This document shows, piece after piece, positions 44,656-52,202 of a stretch of 64,000 nt of DNA. How positions within the stretch are numbered: the stretch's first letter is position 1; each line of letters starts with the position of its first letter. This DNA comes from a virus, in the IMG/VR virus record IMGVR_UViG_3300037189_025222, positions 62,001 to 126,000 of that record; one strand, 5' to 3'. The notes under the pieces are model-generated. The model was not told where the DNA came from and made no database searches. It saw only the letters and a list, made by a program, of their open reading frames with translations. A program made the translations under genes and the position numbers.

Positions 44656-46128
44656 TTATTTCTTTAGTGAATCTATCCATTTTTTTGTTGATAGATTTTG
44701 CTTAACATAGTCGAATTCTTTACCTTGCGGCGATCTGCCTAAAAGATCAGTATATGCTGGATTTATTGCTCTTTTTCCTTTTTCATCCGTTATATAAGGG
44801 GCTAAATCGCTTTCATCGTGGTCAATAAAACTATTAAATTCATCTTTATCTAGGTTGACCATCTTCATCCAATCCTTGATTTTGGACTTTGTTAATCCAC
44901 TATGAGCCTTTTTTATACTATAAAATTGATTTGAATCAAAATTGTTATTTTTACCCCAATTATAAAGTTTGACAAGATATGCAATATCGTTAGCTTCTTG
45001 GCTAGTCCAACCATTCGATGTAAGAAGTTCTTTTACTTGATCTGGGGAATTATTCCTTAGAACCCAAGCGACACTCAACCATCTGTCCCCTACAAAGTTT
45101 TCTGGCATTTCTTCTTCTGTTGAGAATTCCACACCAGGAAAAATTTGACTAAATATATCAAGTGAATGGGCCGTCTTCATTAGTTTTCTAGGATCTACAT
45201 CAGGATGCTCTAAAGTACTGATAAAATCTTTTTTCACTAATTCTTTTGGAAGACTGGCGATGCTCTTTGAATGGCTTTTTATTATCTTTGCATAATCCTT
45301 TGGCAGAGATTCTGGGTTGCCGTATCTTGCATTTGTTTTTAGAAGTCTTAGTGCAATTGCTGGGTCTTCTTTGAGTCTATCTTCTAGTTTTTCTCCTACT
45401 ACCTTTATTTGGCTGTTCTTTAGATGGGTAGCTCCACCATATGGATCTATTAGTTCACTATTATCGCCATCTGCGTTTGATAATGGTATGTATAGAGAGT
45501 TTATAGTTAAGTCTCTATTTGACGAATCTTCTTCTATAGATGAAGCAGACTCAGCCTTATCAGGTTGTATTCTTCTGCTTTTTAGACTCTTTGACAAAGT
45601 TGCTATTTCAAACTCTTCACCATTTATTTCTACCGTTATCTCTAATTCTTTTCCCTGTTTATCCCACCTAGAAACATAGAAAGATTTCTTATTTGTAGAT
45701 GTTGGTAGCTTTGCATATCTTTTTTCTTCAGGAAGATTTTTTGGTTTAACTTCTGAGAAACCTTCTTCGGATTGGTCTAATATCATTCTTACTTCACTTA
45801 TTGTAGCGTCTGTTACCAAGTCATAATTTCTTGGTGTCTTGCCTTTTAAGTGATCACGCACGGCACCACCGGTTAAATACAAAGATTTTTTCTTTAACTG
45901 TGGCTCTATTTCGCCTTTTGATTTGTCGATAGTGGTATAGCCCAGTCCAACTTGGTTCGAGCCATTAAAAGCTTTTACAAGATATCTCAAATTAGCATGA
46001 GAGTTTTTATTGATGGCAAAAGGAGTAAACTCTTTGTCTCCTAGTTTCTTCTGAAGTTTAACCTTAGATGTAACTGATTCTGGCTCTTTGGCTTGCTCCC
46101 TGAACTGATAATACTTTGAGAATTTCAT
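44656..46128 (-). CDS. Poly(A) polymerase / CCA-adding-like nucleotidyltransferase with N-terminal signature
   Basis: 490 residues from the ATG at 46128. Begins MKFSKYYQFREQAKEPES, the shared signature. The class II motif is LYLTGGAVRDHLKGKTPRNY followed by DLVTDA (G-G-x-V-R-D, D-x-D-like). Further motifs are SSNRDLTINSLYIP, LIDPYGGATHLKNSQIKVV and EDPAIALRLLKTNARYG, which together read as a tRNA-CCA/poly(A) nucleotidyltransferase core. It may repair tRNA 3' ends cut by host defence, or polyadenylate RNA. The signature suggests it may be packaged in the head (inference). Confidence 0.85.
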   Translation of the reverse strand: MKFSKYYQFREQAKEPESVTSKVKLQKKLGDKEFTPFAINKNSHANLRYLVKAFNGSNQVGLGYTTIDKSKGEIEPQLKKKSLYLTGGAVRDHLKGKTPRNYDLVTDATISEVRMILDQSEEGFSEVKPKNLPEEKRYAKLPTSTNKKSFYVSRWDKQGKELEITVEINGEEFEIATLSKSLKSRRIQPDKAESASSIEEDSSNRDLTINSLYIPLSNADGDNSELIDPYGGATHLKNSQIKVVGEKLEDRLKEDPAIALRLLKTNARYGNPESLPKDYAKIIKSHSKSIASLPKELVKKDFISTLEHPDVDPRKLMKTAHSLDIFSQIFPGVEFSTEEEMPENFVGDRWLSVAWVLRNNSPDQVKELLTSNGWTSQEANDIAYLVKLYNWGKNNNFDSNQFYSIKKAHSGLTKSKIKDWMKMVNLDKDEFNSFIDHDESDLAPYITDEKGKRAINPAYTDLLGRSPQGKEFDYVKQNLSTKKWIDSLKK

Positions 46129-46157
46129 TTTTACCCCAATCATTATTTTAATAAAGT

Positions 46158-46165
46158 TATTTATG
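46158..46165 (-). promoter_or_regulatory. CATAAATA, T4-late-promoter-like box
   Basis: Minus-strand CATAAATA 30 bases before the ATG at 46128, a spacing suited to a late promoter with short leader. Same octamer as at 33824. Confidence 0.4.
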
Positions 46166-46182
46166 CCTTATTATAGTATTTT

Positions 46183-46488
46183 TCACAAAGGAGGTGATTG
46201 TAGACCCAAAGCATAAAGTATATACGCTGCGATAGTCATCAGACCTATTTTCCAAATAGTATCAAAAATATTAGACCATTTAAGATCATGACTGCCAATC
46301 CTAACGTTTATCATTTCTATCTTTATTTCAATATCTTTTATCTTTCCTTGAAATTCTTCTAACTCCTCTTCTATAACCTCCTTGTTTTCCAACAATATTT
46401 TTATTCTTTCGTCCATCCTAGAAGTTAAATCTGAGACTAATTTAAGGTTGTCCAATAACTGTGAAATGTTGGGTGTTTGTCGATTCAT
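46183..46488 (-). CDS. Coiled-coil membrane protein
   Basis: 101 residues. A long coiled-coil (ERIKILLENKEVIEEELEEF; KIKDIEIKIEMINVRI) precedes one C-terminal span (WKIGLMTIAAYILYALGL). Layout resembles a small lysis-accessory or membrane-docking protein; no family recognised. On the other strand its end contains AAGGAGGTGATTG, by chance. Confidence 0.6.
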   Translation of the reverse strand: MNRQTPNISQLLDNLKLVSDLTSRMDERIKILLENKEVIEEELEEFQGKIKDIEIKIEMINVRIGSHDLKWSNIFDTIWKIGLMTIAAYILYALGLQSPPL

Positions 46489-46529
46489 TTTTTTCCATTT
46501 CTAAGTCCCTACATTCTATATATTAACAT

Positions 46530-47066
46530 ATGACAAAACCAGAAGTAGTAAAAGTTGAAGAAATAACAGAAAGTCCTATAGAACCAATATACGAAGGACC
46601 CAGAGAAGTTGACTTAGAAATAAGCACAGAAGATATAGAGGGAATGGTGCCTCAAATGAACGTTTCTGTGCCGGATCAGCCTAAAAATGAATCTATGCTA
46701 ATAACGGATGACCAATACCTAGGACTTTTAGATGAAATTTTAAGCTCAATTAGAGAAGATAGAAAACAAGTAAGTGATTATATTGATAATTTTGCAGATA
46801 TGGTTATGAATGATGGAGATGCTACTACTTCTACAAAAGAAGCACTTGTGAACTTAGTTAAAGTAAAAACCGACCTACAAGATAAAATGTTAAAAACAGC
46901 GGATTTAATGACAAGATTAAAGATGAAGAATACGTACGCATACTCAGGGCCACATTTAAATGCTATGCAACAAAATAATTTCAATATAGGTGCGGATGCT
47001 GACTTTGGCAGGAAAGAACTTATCAAGGCAATTAATCAAGCTAAGAAAAAGAAAAAGGAACAATAA
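46530..47066 (+). CDS. Phage protein of unknown function, packaging-type candidate
   Basis: 178 residues. Acidic N-terminal half (VVKVEEITESPIEPIYEGPR), then helices (LDEILSSIREDRKQVSDYID; VNLVKVKTDLQDKMLKTADL) and a Lys-rich tail. KNTYAYSGPHLNAMQQNNFN resembles segments of T4-like small packaging or neck proteins. Its TAATG overlaps the 47066 start. Assignment tentative. Confidence 0.55.
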   Translation: MTKPEVVKVEEITESPIEPIYEGPREVDLEISTEDIEGMVPQMNVSVPDQPKNESMLITDDQYLGLLDEILSSIREDRKQVSDYIDNFADMVMNDGDATTSTKEALVNLVKVKTDLQDKMLKTADLMTRLKMKNTYAYSGPHLNAMQQNNFNIGADADFGRKELIKAINQAKKKKKEQ

Positions 47067-48385
47067 TGTCTAAAATAGCAATTGATGAATGGTACAAAGA
47101 AGCCAGTGGTGATATAGCTGCAAATCAATCTTCTATGGGTACACCAGATGGCTCACCTATGGATGCTCCTAATGCCCAACAAGCTCAACAACCAAGTGTA
47201 GGAGTACCACAAGACCAGCAAAATGCAAAACAAGGCACAGAGCAGAATCCAGATCAAGGATCACAACAGCCACAGATGCCAGATGTCTCACAGGATCCAG
47301 TAGCTCCTGATATGCCTGAGGAGAAACAGGATCAAAACTTTGAAGATTGGAAAAACAATTATTTCAGAGAATCAATCAAAGGCGATGTAAGTAAACTTAT
47401 AGAAATGATTCAACAAGTCAGAGACACCGAACTAGACTCTTACCCCAGAAAATTTGTTGAAGACAATTTGCAAATTTGCTTTTTAAGACAACATGCCAAC
47501 ATTGAAAAAGCTAGCAAAGAAATAAGAAAACTAATTAGAGATAATCTCGATAGAAATAATCCAAGTGTTTCTTTAGTTAATCACATCGATAGCACCTTGC
47601 AAACAATGCCAGAACTGAATAGTGTTTTTATAAAGCTTAAAGGACTTTTAGGTATGAAGGGCGATCTTCATAGAAAGTTTGTATCAGCTATTATAGGTGG
47701 TGTACAGGTTGGAACAGGTGGAAACAATGAAGATGTAATTTATAATGAAAGAGATTATTCTATAAGGCTTTCTACGAGATATAACGATAAGTGGGGCAGA
47801 GTAGATATTGGAAAATGGAGTCTTAAAGAAGATGACACAGAAAGATACCTTACAGAACCTGAGCAAAGAAGATTAGAAGAAGGATCCCCAGAAGAAAAAG
47901 ACGTCCTCAGAAGAAGAGTCGTTGTGGAGAGTATTTCTGACATCTTCAAGAAAAGAGGATTCGTTATAAATATTGTAGGAGAAGATGGCACCATTTATAC
48001 TTTAGGCTGGGATATATCAGGTAGCCTAAAGAATGCCTATACTAGCGGCAAAATAATCGTAAAAACAATTCAAAGTGAAAACTCTGAGGCCATGATAGAT
48101 GATGATGGAAAGATAACTCCTTATGTTGATGTAAAAATAAAATATACTAAAGAGACTGGGGAGGTTGACGAAGATGGAAAGCCAGTTCAAGAAGAACATG
48201 ACTTCATGGAAAGAATAGATGGAATGCTTTTCTTGACAGCACAGTTTCAAATACTAAAAGAAGCTGCGTCTTCATTTAGTGGAATGGTTCTAAAAGAAAT
48301 TCCATATAATGGAAACCCAAGTGACTTAAGAATAATACAAAGATGTGTTCCCTCGGCCCCAGAAATATTAATGCGTCAGTGCTAA
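47066..48385 (+). CDS. Virion-type protein of unknown function
   Basis: 439 residues. Start MSKIAIDEWYKEASGDI resembles the signature; residues 20-100 are Gln/Pro/Asn-rich and disordered. The C-terminal two thirds are globular with a repeated acidic pattern (RDYSIRLSTRYNDKWGRVDI; GEDGTIYTLGWDI). No recognised domain. Operon with 46530 and 48394. Confidence 0.6.
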   Translation: MSKIAIDEWYKEASGDIAANQSSMGTPDGSPMDAPNAQQAQQPSVGVPQDQQNAKQGTEQNPDQGSQQPQMPDVSQDPVAPDMPEEKQDQNFEDWKNNYFRESIKGDVSKLIEMIQQVRDTELDSYPRKFVEDNLQICFLRQHANIEKASKEIRKLIRDNLDRNNPSVSLVNHIDSTLQTMPELNSVFIKLKGLLGMKGDLHRKFVSAIIGGVQVGTGGNNEDVIYNERDYSIRLSTRYNDKWGRVDIGKWSLKEDDTERYLTEPEQRRLEEGSPEEKDVLRRRVVVESISDIFKKRGFVINIVGEDGTIYTLGWDISGSLKNAYTSGKIIVKTIQSENSEAMIDDDGKITPYVDVKIKYTKETGEVDEDGKPVQEEHDFMERIDGMLFLTAQFQILKEAASSFSGMVLKEIPYNGNPSDLRIIQRCVPSAPEILMRQC

Positions 48386-48393
48386 GGAGAAAA

Positions 48394-48867
48394 ATGCAGA
48401 ACTTTTTTGAATTTGTCGATAGAAAACAACGAGAGTCAAGAAAACACCTACAGCTTGTCGAAAAGGCTTTAAAAAAAGCTGGGATGAATGTAATCAATTT
48501 TATAGATCAAGATGATTCTTATGTGTTTGTTAAAAACAAACATCCTGATGCCCCTTTTGCTGGAGTTAGAATCTATGAAATAGGAGACTCATTGGCCTAC
48601 AGAGTACAAAAAGAGCCTGAGACTGAACCTTATGGTAAGGCCTATTTAATAGACCTAGAGGAAATGTTCAATGACTTTATGGGGGAAGGAATGAAAGAAG
48701 AAAAAGCTGGCGAAAAAGTCGTTGATAGCTTAGTTTTAGAAATAAACAAGTTCTTTGAGAAAAGTGCGAAAGCCCAAACAGAAGTAGAGAACACACCAGT
48801 TGGACTTCCTGCAATTCTAAAGACGGGTGGAACTGATTACTCTGGCTTGGTTACAAGTAAAATGTAA
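48394..48867 (+). CDS. Virion-type protein of unknown function with N-terminal signature
   Basis: 157 residues from the ATG at 48394 (GCTAAGGAGAAAA). Begins MQNFFEFVDRKQRESRKHLQ. Alpha/beta middle (YVFVKNKHPDAPFAGVRIYE; AYRVQKEPETEPYGKAYLID), helical end. Starts nine bases after the 47066 stop. Confidence 0.6.
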   Translation: MQNFFEFVDRKQRESRKHLQLVEKALKKAGMNVINFIDQDDSYVFVKNKHPDAPFAGVRIYEIGDSLAYRVQKEPETEPYGKAYLIDLEEMFNDFMGEGMKEEKAGEKVVDSLVLEINKFFEKSAKAQTEVENTPVGLPAILKTGGTDYSGLVTSKM

Positions 48868-48868
48868 A

Positions 48869-49564
48869 ATGGATGACGCCATAATAATCAGCGATATCCA
48901 CCTAGGCAGCGAAGTTAGTCAGTCAAAAAAGCTGATTAAATTTTTTGAAGAAATTGAAAGTGGATCTCGTCTTGTAAAATCCTTGATCATTAATGGAGAT
49001 CTTTTTGACAGCTGGGATTTTCGAAAGCTTAAGAAGAGCCATTGGAAAGTTTTATCACATATAAGAAAACTTTCTAAAATTTTGCATATAGTCTACGTTA
49101 ATGGGAATCACGATGGACCTGCAGAAATTATATCTCATCTTTTAGGAGTTGAGTTTTTAGAAGAATATATTTTTGAAAGCGGTGGTAAAAAAATACTAGT
49201 TCTGCATGGTGATAAATTTGACAAATTTATAGCCGATTATCCGATACTAACCAGATTGGCAGACAATATTTATAGGCTTATACAAAAAATAGATAAAAGT
49301 TTTTATCTTGCAAAAATGGCAAAAAAGAACAGTAAAACATTTCTCAGGTGCTCAGAATTAATTAAAGAAAAAGCAAAAAAATACGGAGAGCAAAAAAAAG
49401 TTAATATGGTTTGTTGTTCACACACACACTTGGGCATGGAAGATAATGAGGGAAAGGTAGGATATTACAACTCAGGCTGTTGGACAGAAGAACCTTGTAC
49501 CTTTCTGACCATTAAAGATGGGATTATAAAGCTCAACAGTTTTGTTCAAAAAGAGCATATATAA
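48869..49564 (+). CDS. Calcineurin-like phosphoesterase
   Basis: 231 residues from the ATG at 48869. Metal-binding motifs in order: IISDIHLGSE, SLIINGDLFDSWD, VYVNGNHDGP, LVLHGDKFDKF and VCCSHTHLG. The pattern and length match UDP-2,3-diacylglucosamine-hydrolase-like enzymes. The substrate could be a nucleotide, lipid A precursor or phosphorylated protein. One base after the previous stop. Confidence 0.85.
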   Translation: MDDAIIISDIHLGSEVSQSKKLIKFFEEIESGSRLVKSLIINGDLFDSWDFRKLKKSHWKVLSHIRKLSKILHIVYVNGNHDGPAEIISHLLGVEFLEEYIFESGGKKILVLHGDKFDKFIADYPILTRLADNIYRLIQKIDKSFYLAKMAKKNSKTFLRCSELIKEKAKKYGEQKKVNMVCCSHTHLGMEDNEGKVGYYNSGCWTEEPCTFLTIKDGIIKLNSFVQKEHI

Positions 49565-49596
49565 TATAGACGATTAACCGTTTAACAAGGAGGTTT

Positions 49597-49776
49597 ATGG
49601 AAAATAAAGACATAAGTTTGTTGGCTCTTTTGTTAGCCATTTTTATACCACCCGTAGGTGTTCTTATAAAAGAAGGACTAGGAGTACAGTTTCTAATTAA
49701 CTTAATTTTAACCTTTTTAGGATATATACCTGGCATAGTCCATGCCTTGTACATAATACTAAGAGAAAAACAATGA
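49597..49776 (+). CDS. YqaE/Pmp3-family membrane protein
   Basis: 59 residues, ATG after AAGGAGGTTT. LLALLLAIFIPPVGVLIKEG and FLINLILTFLGYIPGIVHAL with YIILR are the two-span Pmp3/UPF0057 signature. In bacteria and yeast these small proteins relate to membrane potential and stress. It overlaps the next gene by ATGA. Confidence 0.88.
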   Translation: MENKDISLLALLLAIFIPPVGVLIKEGLGVQFLINLILTFLGYIPGIVHALYIILREKQ

Positions 49777-50093
49777 AATTAAAATCTTTTGAAAGTTGGC
49801 TTACAGCAAGAGGTGTTGAGCCTCTTGCTGTACAAGCTAAAAAAATTAGCGAAGCCTCTAATGACGGTAATGAGATGCTAAAAAACAATCTCAATGACAT
49901 TATAGAATACGCTACTAAACTTTCTAGCGTTGTTGAGTCCACATCAGAATTAGACGAGTGGATGGAGAATAAAATAACAGTTGCTAGAACTTATTTATCT
50001 GACGTTACTCATGCTTACCTAAACGATCTAAAGAACCAAAGTCCTTGTGGTGGGATGTTAGGTCAAGCTAGCGAATTCGGTCCAACCCCGTGA
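49773..50093 (+). CDS. Virion-type protein with N-terminal signature
   Basis: 106 residues. Begins MKLKSFESWLTARGVEPLAV. Helical throughout (NLNDIIEYATKLSSVVESTS; TVARTYLSDVTHAYLNDLKN). Ends QSPCGGMLGQASEFGPTP. Function unknown. Confidence 0.6.
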   Translation: MKLKSFESWLTARGVEPLAVQAKKISEASNDGNEMLKNNLNDIIEYATKLSSVVESTSELDEWMENKITVARTYLSDVTHAYLNDLKNQSPCGGMLGQASEFGPTP

Positions 50094-50103
50094 AAAATAT
50101 AGC

Positions 50104-50859
50104 CTATGCAGGGGCAAAACTTGAAGCAGCTTCTGGTGTCGATGGATTCTTGCCCATGATTTTCATTACTTCTTTCTTCTTCATAACTTGATCGTACTTA
50201 TCTGGAAATACTTTTGCAATAGTAGCTTGAATTTGGGCTTTTGCTTTGCTGCTTACTCTTGGGCTTAGATAGGCTCCGACCAAGCTGTGAAACAACTTTT
50301 CTCTCTCTAGTGCTTTTTCATCCTGTTGCTGGGTCTGCTTGGCTTGAGCTTTAACAGCTTTGGGAGCCTGAACTTTAGAGACTTGTTTTTGGGGCTGTTC
50401 TTCATCCTCTCCAGAATTTAAACCAAATATATTTTGCCAAGGTTTATTTTGCTTTCCACCGGGACTATAAACTCCGGTGATATCAAAGGGACTTTCACCA
50501 GCCGCCTGAACACCTCTTATTGCCGCTGTTAAAGGTGATGCACCAATTTGCAGGGCTCCTGTACCTATTTGCTTTCCTGCATTCTGGCCTAGCTGCCATC
50601 CTCTCCTGATTTTTTCTCTGCCCTTCTTTTTTCCTCCACCTATAATTTCAAGAGCACCAGCACCCATTTGTCCTAAACCATAAGCACTTCTAGCCGTTCC
50701 TCCTAGAATGTTGCCTCCACCCCTTGCAATTTGTGTTCCTAAATTTGAGGCTGCACCTGCAAGACCTGTGAGGATGCCTTCTTTTACAAGCCTATCATGC
50801 TCGGCTTGAATCCATTGCTCAAAAATTTCTTGTTCTAATACGTATTCTTTAAATTCCAT
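50104..50859 (-). CDS. Gly/Ala-rich virion-type protein with N-terminal signature
   Basis: 251 residues. Begins MEFKEYVLEQEIFEQWIQAE. Residues 30-115 are Gly/Ala-rich amphipathic repeats (GTQIARGGGNILGGTARSAY; GLGQMGAGALEIIGGG), possibly membrane-active or scaffold-like. The C-terminal half is helical and Gln/Lys-rich. Operon with the 50863 gene upstream. Confidence 0.6.
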   Translation of the reverse strand: MEFKEYVLEQEIFEQWIQAEHDRLVKEGILTGLAGAASNLGTQIARGGGNILGGTARSAYGLGQMGAGALEIIGGGKKKGREKIRRGWQLGQNAGKQIGTGALQIGASPLTAAIRGVQAAGESPFDITGVYSPGGKQNKPWQNIFGLNSGEDEEQPQKQVSKVQAPKAVKAQAKQTQQQDEKALEREKLFHSLVGAYLSPRVSSKAKAQIQATIAKVFPDKYDQVMKKKEVMKIMGKNPSTPEAASSFAPA

Positions 50860-50862
50860 GCC

Positions 50863-51018
50863 TTATCTATTGGGCATAATAGCTTTTTTAAATTTAAAAA
50901 CAAACAACGCAATATTATATTGAAGCTTTTGAAAAACGCTCATGTTGTTATGAATATCAACAAATTCCCTGATCATCATAGGGTTGTTCTTAAGCCCTTC
51001 CCACAATTCATTTTCCAT
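50863..51018 (-). CDS. 51-residue protein of unknown function
   Basis: ATG at 51018 after GGAGAATGTAA. Encodes MENELWEGLKNNPMMIREFV, a helix VFQKLQYNIALFVFKFKKAI and MPNR. The last helix is amphipathic or membrane-associated. Ends three bases before the next gene's start. Confidence 0.6.
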   Translation of the reverse strand: MENELWEGLKNNPMMIREFVDIHNNMSVFQKLQYNIALFVFKFKKAIMPNR

Positions 51019-51034
51019 TTACATTCTCCTATTT

Positions 51035-51529
51035 TTAAATGCCTTTGACTTTTTTGTAAAGAGAAGCAGCCATTTCTGATAATTTATTCTTTCGTTCTTC
51101 CGAGTAAGGAGACTTGGGCTTTTCAGAGGGTGCTGCTTCGTTGTATTTCCTCACATACTTATTGTATTCTTCTGCGATGTGGGGCTTTTGCTCAGGATAG
51201 TCCCAAGGCAAAGGCCTTGCACAACTATGACATACATATGGACCGTTATAGCCCTTATTAGGAAATGGGCCTTTTGGTCGGTGAGGAGAGTTACTGAATA
51301 TCCAATTTAGGTCAATTAAAGAACTACAAAAAGTGCAATTAGCTAAGTCGTTGATGTGAGGCCCATGATTAAGGGGCGAAATATACTCATACAACAAGTT
51401 TCTAAATACAGGTTGATCTGCGTGGACGCCTCGAAATCGCCATTCGCACTTTGGGCACTCCCAAATTTGGAATAAGTTATAGTCTTTTGCGTTAATTACC
51501 TTCTCACACCTAGGACAAGAGATGTGCAT
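51035..51529 (-). CDS. Multi-zinc-ribbon protein
   Basis: 164 residues. Four Cys pairs: ISCPRCEK, WECPKCEW, ANCTFCSS and YVCHSCARP, making two zinc sites. Between them are Trp/His-rich segments. The C-terminal 50 residues are Lys/Glu-rich helix. Could bind nucleic acid or stabilise a virion part. Has a visible promoter. Confidence 0.7.
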   Translation of the reverse strand: MHISCPRCEKVINAKDYNLFQIWECPKCEWRFRGVHADQPVFRNLLYEYISPLNHGPHINDLANCTFCSSLIDLNWIFSNSPHRPKGPFPNKGYNGPYVCHSCARPLPWDYPEQKPHIAEEYNKYVRKYNEAAPSEKPKSPYSEERKNKLSEMAASLYKKVKGI

Positions 51530-51575
51530 TTTATATTTCTCCGGCTTTAAATTCTCTCCAAATGACTCTAATTCT

Positions 51576-51603
51576 AGTATAGCACAACATATTGACTTGT
51601 AAA
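51576..51603 (-). promoter_or_regulatory. Sigma-70-like promoter for the 51035 gene
   Basis: Minus strand TTTACA (51603-51598), 16-base spacer, TATACT (51581-51576). Same spacer length as the promoters at 29086 and 35538. Confidence 0.6.
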
Positions 51604-51649
51604 GTCATTCAAAAGCTAATTTAGAATTTGCCAAGCCTAAATAAAAGAT

Positions 51650-52189
51650 ATGCAAACCCCATTTTTAGACGCTTTTTTACCCTCAAAAACAGTTAGGCCC
51701 ATGTCAATGGTGGTCATGCGTGGGAGCTTAATAACCTTTAACTACACATTTCACAAACCTAACCACGACTCTTTCCCTTTAGTTTTAGTGACCGATACCG
51801 AGTATCCATCAGAGGATAAACCAGCTAGGCCTAATGCAGCACCACAAAGAAGAGGAACCTACTTAAGAGGAATAAATTTACACTATTTAACATTTCCCGT
51901 TATTAAGAACTTGATATATCCAAATAACAAGCAATCTGTATGTGATAACCCTAATTTTACGTATCAATATATCAAAAACAATGGATATATAACATCAGCC
52001 TTTCGACAATACAAAAGAAACGGCATAGCGAACATTAAAAAACTCGACTGCCAGTTTGTTGTTAATGCAATGGGAATATCTAGGTCATTTGATCCAAATG
52101 AACTAGAAGCCATACGCAGGTCTGTGAGGGAGCAAATAAACCGCATGGTCAATCCAAGAGCAGCATCAACCGATGAAATGCCAATTTAA
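51650..52189 (+). CDS. Phage structural protein candidate
   Basis: 179 residues. FLDAFLPSKTVRPMSMVVMR, then a beta region and RGTYLRGINLHYLTFPVIKN; the R-G-x-N-x-H-Y-L motif is like segments of T4-type end-protector or baseplate-linked proteins, but the likeness is only local. The C-terminus is basic helix (NELEAIRRSVREQINRMVNP). Preceded by CTAAATAAAAGAT. Lies 14 bases before the giant gene, so probably co-transcribed. Confidence 0.5.
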   Translation: MQTPFLDAFLPSKTVRPMSMVVMRGSLITFNYTFHKPNHDSFPLVLVTDTEYPSEDKPARPNAAPQRRGTYLRGINLHYLTFPVIKNLIYPNNKQSVCDNPNFTYQYIKNNGYITSAFRQYKRNGIANIKKLDCQFVVNAMGISRSFDPNELEAIRRSVREQINRMVNPRAASTDEMPI

Positions 52190-52202
52190 ATAAAAATTAA
52201 AA

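Noticed and set aside
46186-46200. Strong plus-strand ribosome-binding sequence AAGGAGGTGATTG
   Set aside because: Only a 13-codon frame follows; the bases encode the last residues of the minus-strand membrane protein.
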